Below are positions 1 through 7,077 of a stretch of DNA of 16,910 bases, piece after piece. The stretch spans positions 1 to 16,910 of the forward strand of contig JABIUH010000473.1 in assembly GCA_018701055.1 (NCBI GenBank). Direction: 5' to 3'. Both the position numbers and the translations under genes were made by a program. The notes beneath the pieces are model-generated. The model saw only the letters and a list, made by a program, of their open reading frames with translations, did not search any database and had not been told where the DNA came from. How positions within the stretch are numbered: position 1 is the stretch's first letter; each line of letters opens with the position of its first letter. The stretch is from Woeseia sp. (GTDB lineage Bacteria; Pseudomonadota; Gammaproteobacteria; Steroidobacterales; Woeseiaceae).

Positions 1-2584
1 CCTGTTCAAGTTCTCGTTCGTTCATTTGACCATGCCCGATGCGAATGTCTGCTTCAGGGACTAGTTTTTTCAAGCGTTGCTCAATATTGACAATATCCGC
101 GACACGGTTGTGAATGAAGTAGACCTGGCCGCCACGTTTTATTTCTCGCAAACAGGCTTCGCGGACAACGACGTCGCTCCACTCGCTGACAAATGTTCGC
201 ACCGACAGACGATCAGCCGGAGGCGTTGTGATCAATGACATTTCTCTTAAGCCGCCGAGCGACATGTTAAGCGTGCGTGGAATCGGAGTCGCAGTCAGTG
301 TCAATACGTCGATTTCGCTGCGCAGCGATTTGATGGCTTCTTTGTGTCGCACGCCGAAACGATGTTCCTCGTCGACGATGACCAGGCCGACGTTTTTAAA
401 GTCTTTTGTGTGTTGCAGTAAGCGATGAGTGCCAATGACGACATCAACTGATCCCGATCTCAGTCCGGCAACGACATCGGCCGCTTGCTTGGCAGATCGA
501 AATCTTGACAGAACTTCAATTCGAACCGGCCATTCTGCGAAGCGATCGGCAAATGACTGCCCATGTTGTTGCGCCAATAGCGTGGTGGGAACCAGTATGG
601 CAACCTGTTTGCCGCCGAGAACGGCCGCGAACGTCGCCCGCAATGCGACTTCTGTCTTACCGAAACCAACGTCACCACAAACGACGCGATCCATCGGCTG
701 GCTTGATTCCATATCGGCCAACACTTCGTTAATGGTGCGTTCCTGGTCTTCGGTTGGTTCAAACGGAAAGCCACTTTCGAATGCCCGGTATTCAGCTTCC
801 GGCCAGCGAAATCTGTGCCCCTGTCGCGCTGCTCGTCGTGCGTAGACGTCCAGTAATTCCGCAGCAACATCTCTGATGCGCGCGATCGCCCGTTTCTTCG
901 CCTTTGCCCACTGATCGCTGCCGAGCCGGTGAATCGGGGCATTTTCAGGTGAGGCGCCGGTATAACGGGAAATTAAATCGAGTGCGTTGACCGGGACATA
1001 AAGTTTGTCGCCGTCTGCGTATTGAAGATGCAGGAACTCAGCCTCGATTCCGCCGGTTGTTAACGTGATGAGTCCAATATAACGACCGATGCCGTATTCG
1101 GCATGCACGACAGGCGATCCTTCCTCAAGATCGTTGAGTTGCCGAATAATTGTTTCCGGGTCGCGTTCTTTACGTATACGTCTGTTTCTTTGGCGAGGCT
1201 TTTCGCCAAATAGTTGTTGCTCGCTGACAATGGCAAGACCGTGTTCTGGAAGCATAACGCCAGCATCGATTGGTGCGATTGCGACGGCGGTCTTACGTGT
1301 GCCGGATACAAATTCGGCCCAATCGTCGATTCGTGCGGTCTCGATATTTCGTCCAGCGAGCAACTCAATGACACTCTCTCTACGGCCTGCAGATTCTGCA
1401 GTAAATAGAATGCGGCCGTCGAAAGTGTCGTGAAACTGCATCAATGACTGCGCTGCATCTTCGTACCGAGCTTCGAGTCTCACTGCTGGTGGTAGGCGCG
1501 TCGCCAGGTTAATAGTGTTTTTGCCTTTGGCTAGTGTCTGACCGCTGTAGTCGATGCTGGAAAAATGCGCCAAACCAGAGGCAACACTTTCTGGAGTCAA
1601 AAAGCTTTCGGTAGGACTGAGAATCGGACGCTCCGGGTCGAGGCTACACAACTCATGTCGCTCGCCGATTTCGTTCCAGGCCTGATCGAGTGAGGACCGC
1701 AAATCGTTGGGCGCGAGAATAACCGCGTTTTGAGGCAGATAGTCTACGAACGTTGCCGTTTTTTCGAAAAATAATGGCAGGTAGTATTCAATGCCGCCAT
1801 GCGCAATCCCTTCCGATATATCTCGATAAACTCGTGATTTTGACGGTTGCCCTTCGAAGCGTTCGCGGTACTGTTGTCGGAAGTAACGGATGTCGTCGTC
1901 ATCCAGCGGTACTTCTCGTGCCGGAAGGATTTCGAGCGATGAAATTTTGTCGCCCGACAGCTGAGTGTCACTATTGAAATATCGCAGGCTTTCCAGTTCG
2001 TCATCAAAAAAATCAATTCGAATCGGCTGATCTGAACCCATTGGAAAGATATCCAGCAACGATCCTCTAACCGCGAATTCTCCGTGTGCATCGACTTGCG
2101 GTACGCGGCTATATCCGCAGGCACTAAGTGAGTCGATAAATGCCTGACGTTGCAGTGTTTGGCCGGCGTCAAGTTTGAGCGTATGTGCCGCGACATAATC
2201 AACCGGCGGCAATCGTTGCAATAGTGACGGAGCAGAAATGATAACGATGCCACTTGATAAGCCGTGCAGCGATGCGAGCGTTTTTAGTCTTTTTGAAACA
2301 ATGTCCTGGTGCGGCGAAAAGCTGTCATAGGGCAGCGTTTCCCACTCGACGAAATGCTGTACCGCCAATTTCGGTCCACCGAACCATCGAATTTCTGCCT
2401 CTAGCTGGTCGGCGTGACGTGGATCATTAGCAATGACAACTATCGGCGCGTCTGCCGCACTTTCGAGTTCGACTGTGGCTAACGATGCGCTCGCACCAAT
2501 CAGGCGACCAATCGCGGCTTTTGATGACGCAGGATTCAGCAGTCGCTTAAGGTGGGCTGAACTAAAGAGTTGATGCTGCAACAC
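1..2584 (-). CDS. mfd: Transcription-repair coupling factor Mfd (5' part, truncated by window edge)
   Basis: Mfd is the ATP-driven translocase that removes RNA polymerase stalled at DNA lesions and recruits UvrA. I read one open frame of 861 codons with no stop; the last full codon is at 2-4, so the remaining roughly 290 residues (late helicase motifs, TRG motif, C-terminal autoinhibitory domain) lie outside. Visible parts in order: UvrB-like module with the motif WETLPYDSFSPHQD, the RNA polymerase interaction domain (about residues 485-560, PVVHAEYGIGRYIGL), Walker A GDVGFGKT with Lys643, DEEH box at 738-741, and LTATPIPRT. The Lys position is close to E. coli Lys634. The start is GTG at 2584-2582 (TTG follows directly); no ATG is available and no clear Shine-Dalgarno is seen. 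A possible -10 element CATAAT lies at 2631-2626 without a well-spaced -35. Identity is certain; the exact start is less so. Confidence 0.96.
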   Translation of the reverse strand, partial: MLQHQLFSSAHLKRLLNPASSKAAIGRLIGASASLATVELESAADAPIVVIANDPRHADQLEAEIRWFGGPKLAVQHFVEWETLPYDSFSPHQDIVSKRLKTLASLHGLSSGIVIISAPSLLQRLPPVDYVAAHTLKLDAGQTLQRQAFIDSLSACGYSRVPQVDAHGEFAVRGSLLDIFPMGSDQPIRIDFFDDELESLRYFNSDTQLSGDKISSLEILPAREVPLDDDDIRYFRQQYRERFEGQPSKSRVYRDISEGIAHGGIEYYLPLFFEKTATFVDYLPQNAVILAPNDLRSSLDQAWNEIGERHELCSLDPERPILSPTESFLTPESVASGLAHFSSIDYSGQTLAKGKNTINLATRLPPAVRLEARYEDAAQSLMQFHDTFDGRILFTAESAGRRESVIELLAGRNIETARIDDWAEFVSGTRKTAVAIAPIDAGVMLPEHGLAIVSEQQLFGEKPRQRNRRIRKERDPETIIRQLNDLEEGSPVVHAEYGIGRYIGLITLTTGGIEAEFLHLQYADGDKLYVPVNALDLISRYTGASPENAPIHRLGSDQWAKAKKRAIARIRDVAAELLDVYARRAARQGHRFRWPEAEYRAFESGFPFEPTEDQERTINEVLADMESSQPMDRVVCGDVGFGKTEVALRATFAAVLGGKQVAILVPTTLLAQQHGQSFADRFAEWPVRIEVLSRFRSAKQAADVVAGLRSGSVDVVIGTHRLLQHTKDFKNVGLVIVDEEHRFGVRHKEAIKSLRSEIDVLTLTATPIPRTLNMSLGGLREMSLITTPPADRLSVRTFVSEWSDVVVREACLREIKRGGQVYFIHNRVADIVNIEQRLKKLVPEADIRIGHGQMNERELEQ

Positions 2585-2677
2585 GGTTTATTCGGTGGCT
2601 GGGGAGGGTAATAATTGGGGCCGGAATTATGGCACAGACGGAGGATCCTTACTTACAAGGAAAATACGCAACGAAAA

Positions 2678-2699
2678 ACGCGCAGGCCAGGCTGCGCGT
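2678..2699 (-). terminator. Rho-independent terminator after the small BamE-like gene
   Basis: A perfect 8-bp stem (ACGCGCAG/CTGCGCGT) with a 6-nt loop is followed on the minus strand by a run of five T (2678-2674, the first being part of the stem). It lies 26 nt beyond the stop codon of the small gene at 2726-3010 and upstream of mfd, so it should separate the two transcripts. On the plus strand a T run occurs only a few bases further on, so bidirectional action is possible but less likely. Confidence 0.75.
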
Positions 2700-2725
2700 C
2701 TAAGAATTCTTTTTGGAGCGGCTAC

Positions 2726-3010
2726 TTAGCGTTTCGAAACAGAGTGAATTACCTTGTCGAATTCGAAAAACACGATGAATCCTGAATATTCCCAACGCGT
2801 AATAGGTGGGTCGCCAACTGCTTGGCGAGACGATTGCGGGGCACCGAAGCTTGATTCGACGGACGCTTGCGACATGCCGCGAGTGGGTTTTCCAGAGGCG
2901 TCAAAAGAGGCCGACTGGTTGCCGCCGCTCATATCGAGGTTTTGGGCACCCGCAGCCATCGCGAATCCCAGTGATAGGGTGAGAATAAATTTTGCAGCGA
3001 ACTTTGCCAT
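2726..3010 (-). CDS. Small secreted protein with BamE/SmpA-like fold (hypothetical)
   Basis: This 94-residue protein has an N-terminal signal peptide (about 1-22, likely cut after the A-G-A at 20-22). It has no lipobox cysteine, so it should be a soluble periplasmic protein. The rest carries PTRGMSQASVESSFGAP (residues 42-58) and VGDPPITRWEYSGFIVFFE, a pattern typical of the small one-domain BamE/SmpA-like proteins of gammaproteobacteria, in which a helix ending in FG-P is followed by a two-strand hairpin with a W-Y pair. The function is unknown. ATG at 3010 has a GGAG Shine-Dalgarno 8 bases upstream. A TATAGT -10 candidate lies at 3044-3039, with TTGACC upstream but at a short spacing (13 bp), so the promoter is uncertain. 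A hairpin terminator follows the stop codon. Confidence 0.8.
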   Translation of the reverse strand: MAKFAAKFILTLSLGFAMAAGAQNLDMSGGNQSASFDASGKPTRGMSQASVESSFGAPQSSRQAVGDPPITRWEYSGFIVFFEFDKVIHSVSKR

Positions 3011-3112
3011 TGGGCTTCTCCAGCTTGTTTTCCTGGTGACTATAACATTGCGCTCAGGGTCAAAAACACTTGATTAGAGAGGATTTTTACACTGTCGTGG
3101 TCGATATCACGC

Positions 3113-3146
3113 TGACTGGCGTCGCACAATTGTGCGACGCCAGTCA
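3113..3146. repeat. Perfect 34-bp palindrome in divergent intergenic region
   Basis: Two 17-bp arms (starting TGACTGGCG) pair perfectly with no spacer, centred between 3129 and 3130. It lies between the divergent small gene (start 3010) and lolC (start 3247). No T run follows on either strand, so it does not look like an intrinsic terminator. It could be an operator for a dimeric regulator, a cruciform-forming site, or a short repeat carried at several genomic sites. No other copy is present in this window. Confidence 0.85.
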
Positions 3147-3179
3147 TTGGTCATACGGTATCTCTGCAAGCAGCTCGCC

Positions 3180-3201
3180 GAATGTGATGTGGATCACGAT
3201 T
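3180..3201. promoter_or_regulatory. Candidate CRP/Vfr-family binding site upstream of lolC
   Basis: TGTGA (3183-3187), six bases, then TCAC (3194-3197), in a wider match to the E. coli CRP consensus of about 17 of 22 positions. The centre is about 56 bp upstream of the lolC start codon. I see no convincing -10/-35 pair at a standard class I or II distance, so direction of effect (activation or repression) cannot be told. Matches of this quality can arise by chance. Confidence 0.4.
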
Positions 3202-3246
3202 TCAGCGAATCGAGACGTCTGACCTCGACAGAGGGCAGGCACATTT

Positions 3247-4509
3247 ATGTGTTTTAATGCGGCCATGATCAATGCTGTCGAGCTGTTTATCGGGTTGCGC
3301 TATTTGCGTGCAAAAAGACGGACCCGGTTCGTTTCTTTCATTACCTTGATTTCACTACTAGGAGTCGCCCTGGGTGTTGCTGCACTCATTGTGATTTTGT
3401 CTGTAATGAATGGATTCGAGGGTGAGTTACGTGATCGGCTGCTGAGTATGACTGCGCACGGTTATGTAAGTGAAATTGACGGCACTGTTGGTGAGTGGCG
3501 GGAGATCCGAGACCAGGTGGAGGCGGAAGCTGGCGTCGTGGCCGCCGCGCCCCTGATTGAAATGGAAGGCATGGTTCGTACCGGTCGCTCACTCAATGCC
3601 GTTATGGTGCATGGGGTGGATCCGGTCGCGGAAAAAGCCGTATCCGGTAAACGCGTCAATTTTGTTGCCGGAAACCTCGACGAACTCGCGCCAGACAGTC
3701 GTAACATTATTCTGGGCCAATATCTGGCGCTCGAGTTGGGCGTCAAAATCGACGACGGCGTGACGCTCCTAATACCTCGTCCTGACGGAAACGGGTCGTT
3801 GGAACCGAAGTTAGAGCGATTCATTGTGCGGGGTGTATTTCAGGCAGGCGTCCAGGACCACGACGCATCATTGGCACTGGTGCACGTTGCCGACGCTGCG
3901 CGATTAATGTCGCTAGGTGATCGTGTTAGTCAGATTCGCTTTCTCACAGACGACGTTATGGCAGCCCCCGCTGTATCGGCATCATTGCAAGAACACTTGG
4001 GCAGTAATTTTTCGACTAGCGATTGGACAATCGAGAACGAAAGTTATTTCCGTGCGATCCGATTGGAAAAAATGATGATGTCATTGCTGTTGTCACTGAT
4101 TATCGGTGTGGCGGCATTTAATATCGTCGCCAGTCTTGTCATGGTCGTCACCGATAAAACAAATGACATTGCCATTCTGCGCACATTGGGTATGGGTCCG
4201 GCGAATGTCGTCCGGATCTTTTTTATTCAGGGTGCGGTCATCGGTTGGCTGGGAGTATTTGTTGGTGTGGTGCTCGGTGTCCTCTTGGCGACTTTTGTAC
4301 CCACCATCGTGCCTCTGCTGGAAAGCGCCTTCGGATTTCAGGTAATGCCTGGGGACGTGTATTACGTGTCGGCCATTCCGTCGATCCTCGAGGCTGAAGA
4401 TGTTGGCGTGATCGCGCTAGCCGCATTTGTTCTGACGTCTCTTGCAACGCTTTATCCTGCTCGACGGGCGGCGAACGTTGACCCTGCAATAGCGCTTCGT
4501 TATGAGTAA
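3247..4509 (+). CDS. lolC: Lipoprotein-releasing ABC transporter permease, LolC/LolE family (first copy)
   Basis: Inner-membrane permease that, with LolD, extracts outer-membrane lipoproteins and hands them to LolA. The 420 residues give the family layout: cytoplasmic start ELFIGLRYLRAKRR, membrane helix about 28-54 ending in SVMNGFE, a large periplasmic domain (about 60-265), then three helices (about 275-300, 324-352, 382-404) and the coupling segment DIAILRTLGM, ending in PAIALRYE. The membrane segment RLEKMMMSLLLSLIIGVAAFNI (271-292) is LolC-like. The periplasmic loop at 176-192 lacks the LolC hook pattern and looks more like LolE. The symbol is therefore given by gene order only. ATG at 3247 has AGG 7 bases upstream; an internal ATG at 3265 fits shorter homologues but lacks a ribosome site. 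It is followed by a 3-bp gap to the next permease. Confidence 0.93.
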   Translation: MCFNAAMINAVELFIGLRYLRAKRRTRFVSFITLISLLGVALGVAALIVILSVMNGFEGELRDRLLSMTAHGYVSEIDGTVGEWREIRDQVEAEAGVVAAAPLIEMEGMVRTGRSLNAVMVHGVDPVAEKAVSGKRVNFVAGNLDELAPDSRNIILGQYLALELGVKIDDGVTLLIPRPDGNGSLEPKLERFIVRGVFQAGVQDHDASLALVHVADAARLMSLGDRVSQIRFLTDDVMAAPAVSASLQEHLGSNFSTSDWTIENESYFRAIRLEKMMMSLLLSLIIGVAAFNIVASLVMVVTDKTNDIAILRTLGMGPANVVRIFFIQGAVIGWLGVFVGVVLGVLLATFVPTIVPLLESAFGFQVMPGDVYYVSAIPSILEAEDVGVIALAAFVLTSLATLYPARRAANVDPAIALRYE

Positions 4510-4512
4510 GCA

Positions 4513-5760
4513 ATGAGCGGTCGATACGAATTTTGGATTGGCCGACGCTACGTGCGTGCGGGCAGTAAGAACGGATTTATTTCTCTGATTTCCGCAATTT
4601 CTATGCTTGGCATAGCAATCGCGGTTGCCGTACTGATTGTTGTTCTCTCGGTCGTCAATGGTTTTGAACGCGAACTTAAAGATCGCTTATTGGCAATGAC
4701 TGGGCACGCGAGTATTCAGAACCCGCAAGTCGGTCTTGATGACTGGTCGGTATGGGCGGAAGTTGCGGAAGGACAAGATGATGTAACAGCGGCGGCGCCA
4801 TTTGTCGATGGTCAGGGGTTGTTGGTATTCGGATATCAGCTGAGCGGGGCGGAATTTCGTGGCATTAAACCGGAGCTGGAGGCGCGTGTTTCGGGAATCC
4901 CCGACACAATGCTGGAGGGTGATCTGCAATCGCTCGCGGCTGGAGCGTTCAATATTGTTTTGGGCATTGAGCTGGCCGCTGAATTGAAAGCGGAAGTGGG
5001 CGATAAAGTTACGGTTACGCTAGCGGAGGGAATCGTGACACCCGCGGGCGTTTTGCCTCGAACCAAGCGCTTTACTGTGTCCGGCATTTATCGGGTTGGC
5101 ATGTATGAATTCGATCGTCGTTTGGCGTTTATTAATCTAAGTGATTCCCAACGTTTATTTCGAATGGGCAAGAAAGTGAGCGGTATACGACTTGCCGTTA
5201 CAGATATTTTCGACGCGCCACAAATCGTGCGTCGAGCGGCGATTGAGGGCGGTGGTGGTGTATTGGTCAGCGACTGGACCAGACGTAACGTAAATTTCTT
5301 TCGTTCAATTCAAATTACCAAATCGATATTGTTCGTGATTCTGCTAATGGTGATCGCAGTTGCCGCTTTCAATATAGTTTCGACTTTGGTCATGGTCGTC
5401 AAAGACAAGCAGTCCGATATTGCAATTTTGCGTACCGTTGGTGCAACGCCGAGTGATATCTTGAGGATATTCGTGACTCAGGGTACCGTCATCGGTGTTT
5501 TAGGAACGATTGCAGGCGCGCTCTTGGGTATTGTGTTGGCGCTAAATTTGGAAGGGATCGTGCAATTTATGGAAGCAGCATTCGGCATTAAGTTTCTCGC
5601 GGCTGACGTTTATTTTATAAGCGACTTGCCCGCAGAGCTGCGTTTCATGGACGTATTTCAAATTAGTTCGATCGCATTGGTGCTGGCGCTGTTATCGACT
5701 TTGTATCCGGCTCTGCGTGGCGCTCGGACATTACCTGCAGAGGCGCTTCGCTATGACTGA
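4513..5760 (+). CDS. lolE: Lipoprotein-releasing ABC transporter permease, LolC/LolE family (second copy)
   Basis: Second permease of the Lol transporter, 415 residues, with the same four-helix layout as its neighbour. Its periplasmic domain carries TPAGVLPRTKRF (176-187), which matches the LolC hook (TPxGxxPxxxxF) that captures LolA in E. coli. Its membrane part, in contrast, is LolE-like: QITKSILFVILLMVIAVAAFNIVSTLVMVVKDKQSDIAILRTVGA, and DVYFISDLPAELRFMDVF. It may be an LolF-type protein combining both roles. The symbol is by gene order only. The start ATG lies 3 bases after the previous stop and the 3' end overlaps lolD by 8 bases, so the three proteins should be translated together. The order here is permease-permease-ATPase, unlike the E. 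coli order lolC-lolD-lolE. Confidence 0.92.
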   Translation: MSGRYEFWIGRRYVRAGSKNGFISLISAISMLGIAIAVAVLIVVLSVVNGFERELKDRLLAMTGHASIQNPQVGLDDWSVWAEVAEGQDDVTAAAPFVDGQGLLVFGYQLSGAEFRGIKPELEARVSGIPDTMLEGDLQSLAAGAFNIVLGIELAAELKAEVGDKVTVTLAEGIVTPAGVLPRTKRFTVSGIYRVGMYEFDRRLAFINLSDSQRLFRMGKKVSGIRLAVTDIFDAPQIVRRAAIEGGGGVLVSDWTRRNVNFFRSIQITKSILFVILLMVIAVAAFNIVSTLVMVVKDKQSDIAILRTVGATPSDILRIFVTQGTVIGVLGTIAGALLGIVLALNLEGIVQFMEAAFGIKFLAADVYFISDLPAELRFMDVFQISSIALVLALLSTLYPALRGARTLPAEALRYD

Positions 5761-6445
5761 AGAGCAAGTGGCCGTCTTGGAATGCCGCGCGATCGTAAGG
5801 CGTTTTCGGGAAGGCGATTCGACGCTGGAGGTGTTGAGTGGAGCGGATCTGGTCGTTCGTCCGGCGGAACGGTTGGCGATCATCGGTTCGTCCGGTTCAG
5901 GAAAAACGACCTTGCTACAAATTATGGGCGGGCTGGATGAGCCAACATCGGGTGCGATAGAAATTAACGGTCAATCGATACGCAATCTGACTGAGGCGGC
6001 AAAAAGTGCGCTGCGTAACCAGTACATAGGGTTTATTTATCAATTTCATCACCTGTTGCCGGAATTTACTGCGCAGGAAAACGTCGCAATGCCGCTCCTG
6101 ATCCGACGCGACAATCGGGCGATTGCAATGCAACAGTCGGCGGCCCTGTTAGAACGCGTTGGGCTGGGCGAGCGTCTCGAGCATAAGCCTGGTGAGTTAT
6201 CCGGTGGCGAGCGCCAACGTGCTGCGGTGGCGCGCGCTTTAATTACACGACCGAAATTAGTATTAGCGGATGAACCGACAGGTAATCTCGATGCGGGCAA
6301 CGGCGGCCACGTGTTGCAACTTATGTTGGAGCTCAACCAGGAATTGCAGACCAGTCTCGTCGTTGTAACTCATGATCATTCCATCGCCGCGCAAATGGAT
6401 CGCATTTTGGTGTTGGAAGAGGGAAAGCTGCGCGTCGCTGACTAG
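5753..6445 (+). CDS. lolD: Lipoprotein-releasing ABC transporter ATP-binding protein LolD
   Basis: ATPase that powers lipoprotein release through the two Lol permeases just upstream. It has 230 residues, the usual LolD size. Visible motifs: Walker A GSSGSGKTT with Lys51, the Q-loop region YQFHHLLPEFTAQENVAMPL (typical of LolD/MacB-type ATPases), signature LSGGERQR at 149-156, Walker B LVLADEPTGNLD, and the switch histidine in VVTHDHS. I chose ATG at 5753 rather than an in-frame ATG at 5717 because it gives the family N-terminus (MTEEQVAVLECRAIVRRF), has GAGG 9 bases upstream and overlaps the preceding stop in ATGACTGA. The stop TAG overlaps the stop of the convergent DUF2062 gene. Confidence 0.96.
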   Translation: MTEEQVAVLECRAIVRRFREGDSTLEVLSGADLVVRPAERLAIIGSSGSGKTTLLQIMGGLDEPTSGAIEINGQSIRNLTEAAKSALRNQYIGFIYQFHHLLPEFTAQENVAMPLLIRRDNRAIAMQQSAALLERVGLGERLEHKPGELSGGERQRAAVARALITRPKLVLADEPTGNLDAGNGGHVLQLMLELNQELQTSLVVVTHDHSIAAQMDRILVLEEGKLRVAD

Positions 6446-6969
6446 AGCTCGCGTGCTTTGCGTCGGGCTCGCCGTTTCTTTAGGTAATCCCAGATTGAGG
6501 CTCGCCATATCAGATCCAAGGTCACGAATCCGACCAGCGCAAGAATGGCGCCTAGCAAGCTGCTACCCAGCATCAGTGGCTGCCAGATGTAGGCGAAACC
6601 GTCGAATAACCACGCAAGCGACAATTCGAATTCAACCTCTCTAGGCGGCAATCTCAACAGCTGTCGGCCCAACTCATAAGCGGCAAGGAACATCGGAGCA
6701 AAGGTCACTGGATTGTTTATCAGCGTCGTGAGCGCAGCCACCGGAAGATTGACGCGCAAGGGTATAGCCAGCAATGCACCGATGATGATGTGGCCAGGGA
6801 AGGGTAAGTAGGCGGCGAACAAGCCTAACGCGAAGGCGGGGACGACCGTTCGTCGGCGGATAGCCCAGAGATTAGGGTCGCTCAATAGATGATCAAACGG
6901 TGCGAGCCACCAACGACCCTTTAAACTGTCGCGTTTCACCGCAAACTTTCGAAAAAATCGTCTTGGCAT
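6442..6969 (-). CDS. DUF2062 family integral membrane protein
   Basis: A 175-residue membrane protein of the DUF2062 family, whose function is unknown. The family hallmark is visible at about 44-105: a hydrophobic helix LGLFAAYLPFPGHIIIGALLAIPLRVNLPVAAL, then TLINNPVTFAPMF and an amphipathic ELGRQLL. A third membrane segment spans about 132-155 and the tail is very basic (KKRRARRKAREL), so probably cytoplasmic. Genes of this family are often found beside comEC and lol genes in gammaproteobacteria. It is convergent with lolD, sharing the CTAG at 6442-6445, and divergent from comEC with 108 bp between. No clear ribosome site precedes the ATG at 6969. Confidence 0.88.
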   Translation of the reverse strand: MPRRFFRKFAVKRDSLKGRWWLAPFDHLLSDPNLWAIRRRTVVPAFALGLFAAYLPFPGHIIIGALLAIPLRVNLPVAALTTLINNPVTFAPMFLAAYELGRQLLRLPPREVEFELSLAWLFDGFAYIWQPLMLGSSLLGAILALVGFVTLDLIWRASIWDYLKKRRARRKAREL

Positions 6970-7077
6970 TAGTTGGCGACTTTGTTTTTATTCATGTCTT
7001 AGATTGATGGAATGGGTTGGTCGTTAGCCTGATTATTCTTATCGACATCATATCGATAAACCGCAAGGAAGCGGAAC
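6970..7077. promoter_or_regulatory. Divergent control region between DUF2062 gene and comEC
   Basis: This 108-bp gap must hold the promoters for both genes. A 7-bp inverted repeat TTATCGA (7039-7045) / TCGATAA (7053-7059) with a 7-base loop lies just upstream of the comEC ribosome site AAGGA. TTGGTC (7017-7022) and TATCGA (7040-7045), 17 bp apart, could be a weak -35/-10 pair for comEC. These are weak matches read by eye. Confidence 0.3.

Noticed and set aside
460..942. Open frame on the minus strand inside mfd
   Set aside because: It is a shadow in another frame of the well-conserved mfd reading; its protein has no recognisable family features.
2754..3077. Plus-strand frame opposite the small BamE-like gene
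   Set aside because: The minus-strand frame has a signal peptide, a good ribosome site, a terminator and family motifs; the plus-strand one has none.
5717..5752. Upstream in-frame ATG as the lolD start
   Set aside because: It would add 12 residues unlike the LolD N-terminus and extend the overlap with the permease gene; ATG 5753 has a better ribosome site and the ATGACTGA overlap.
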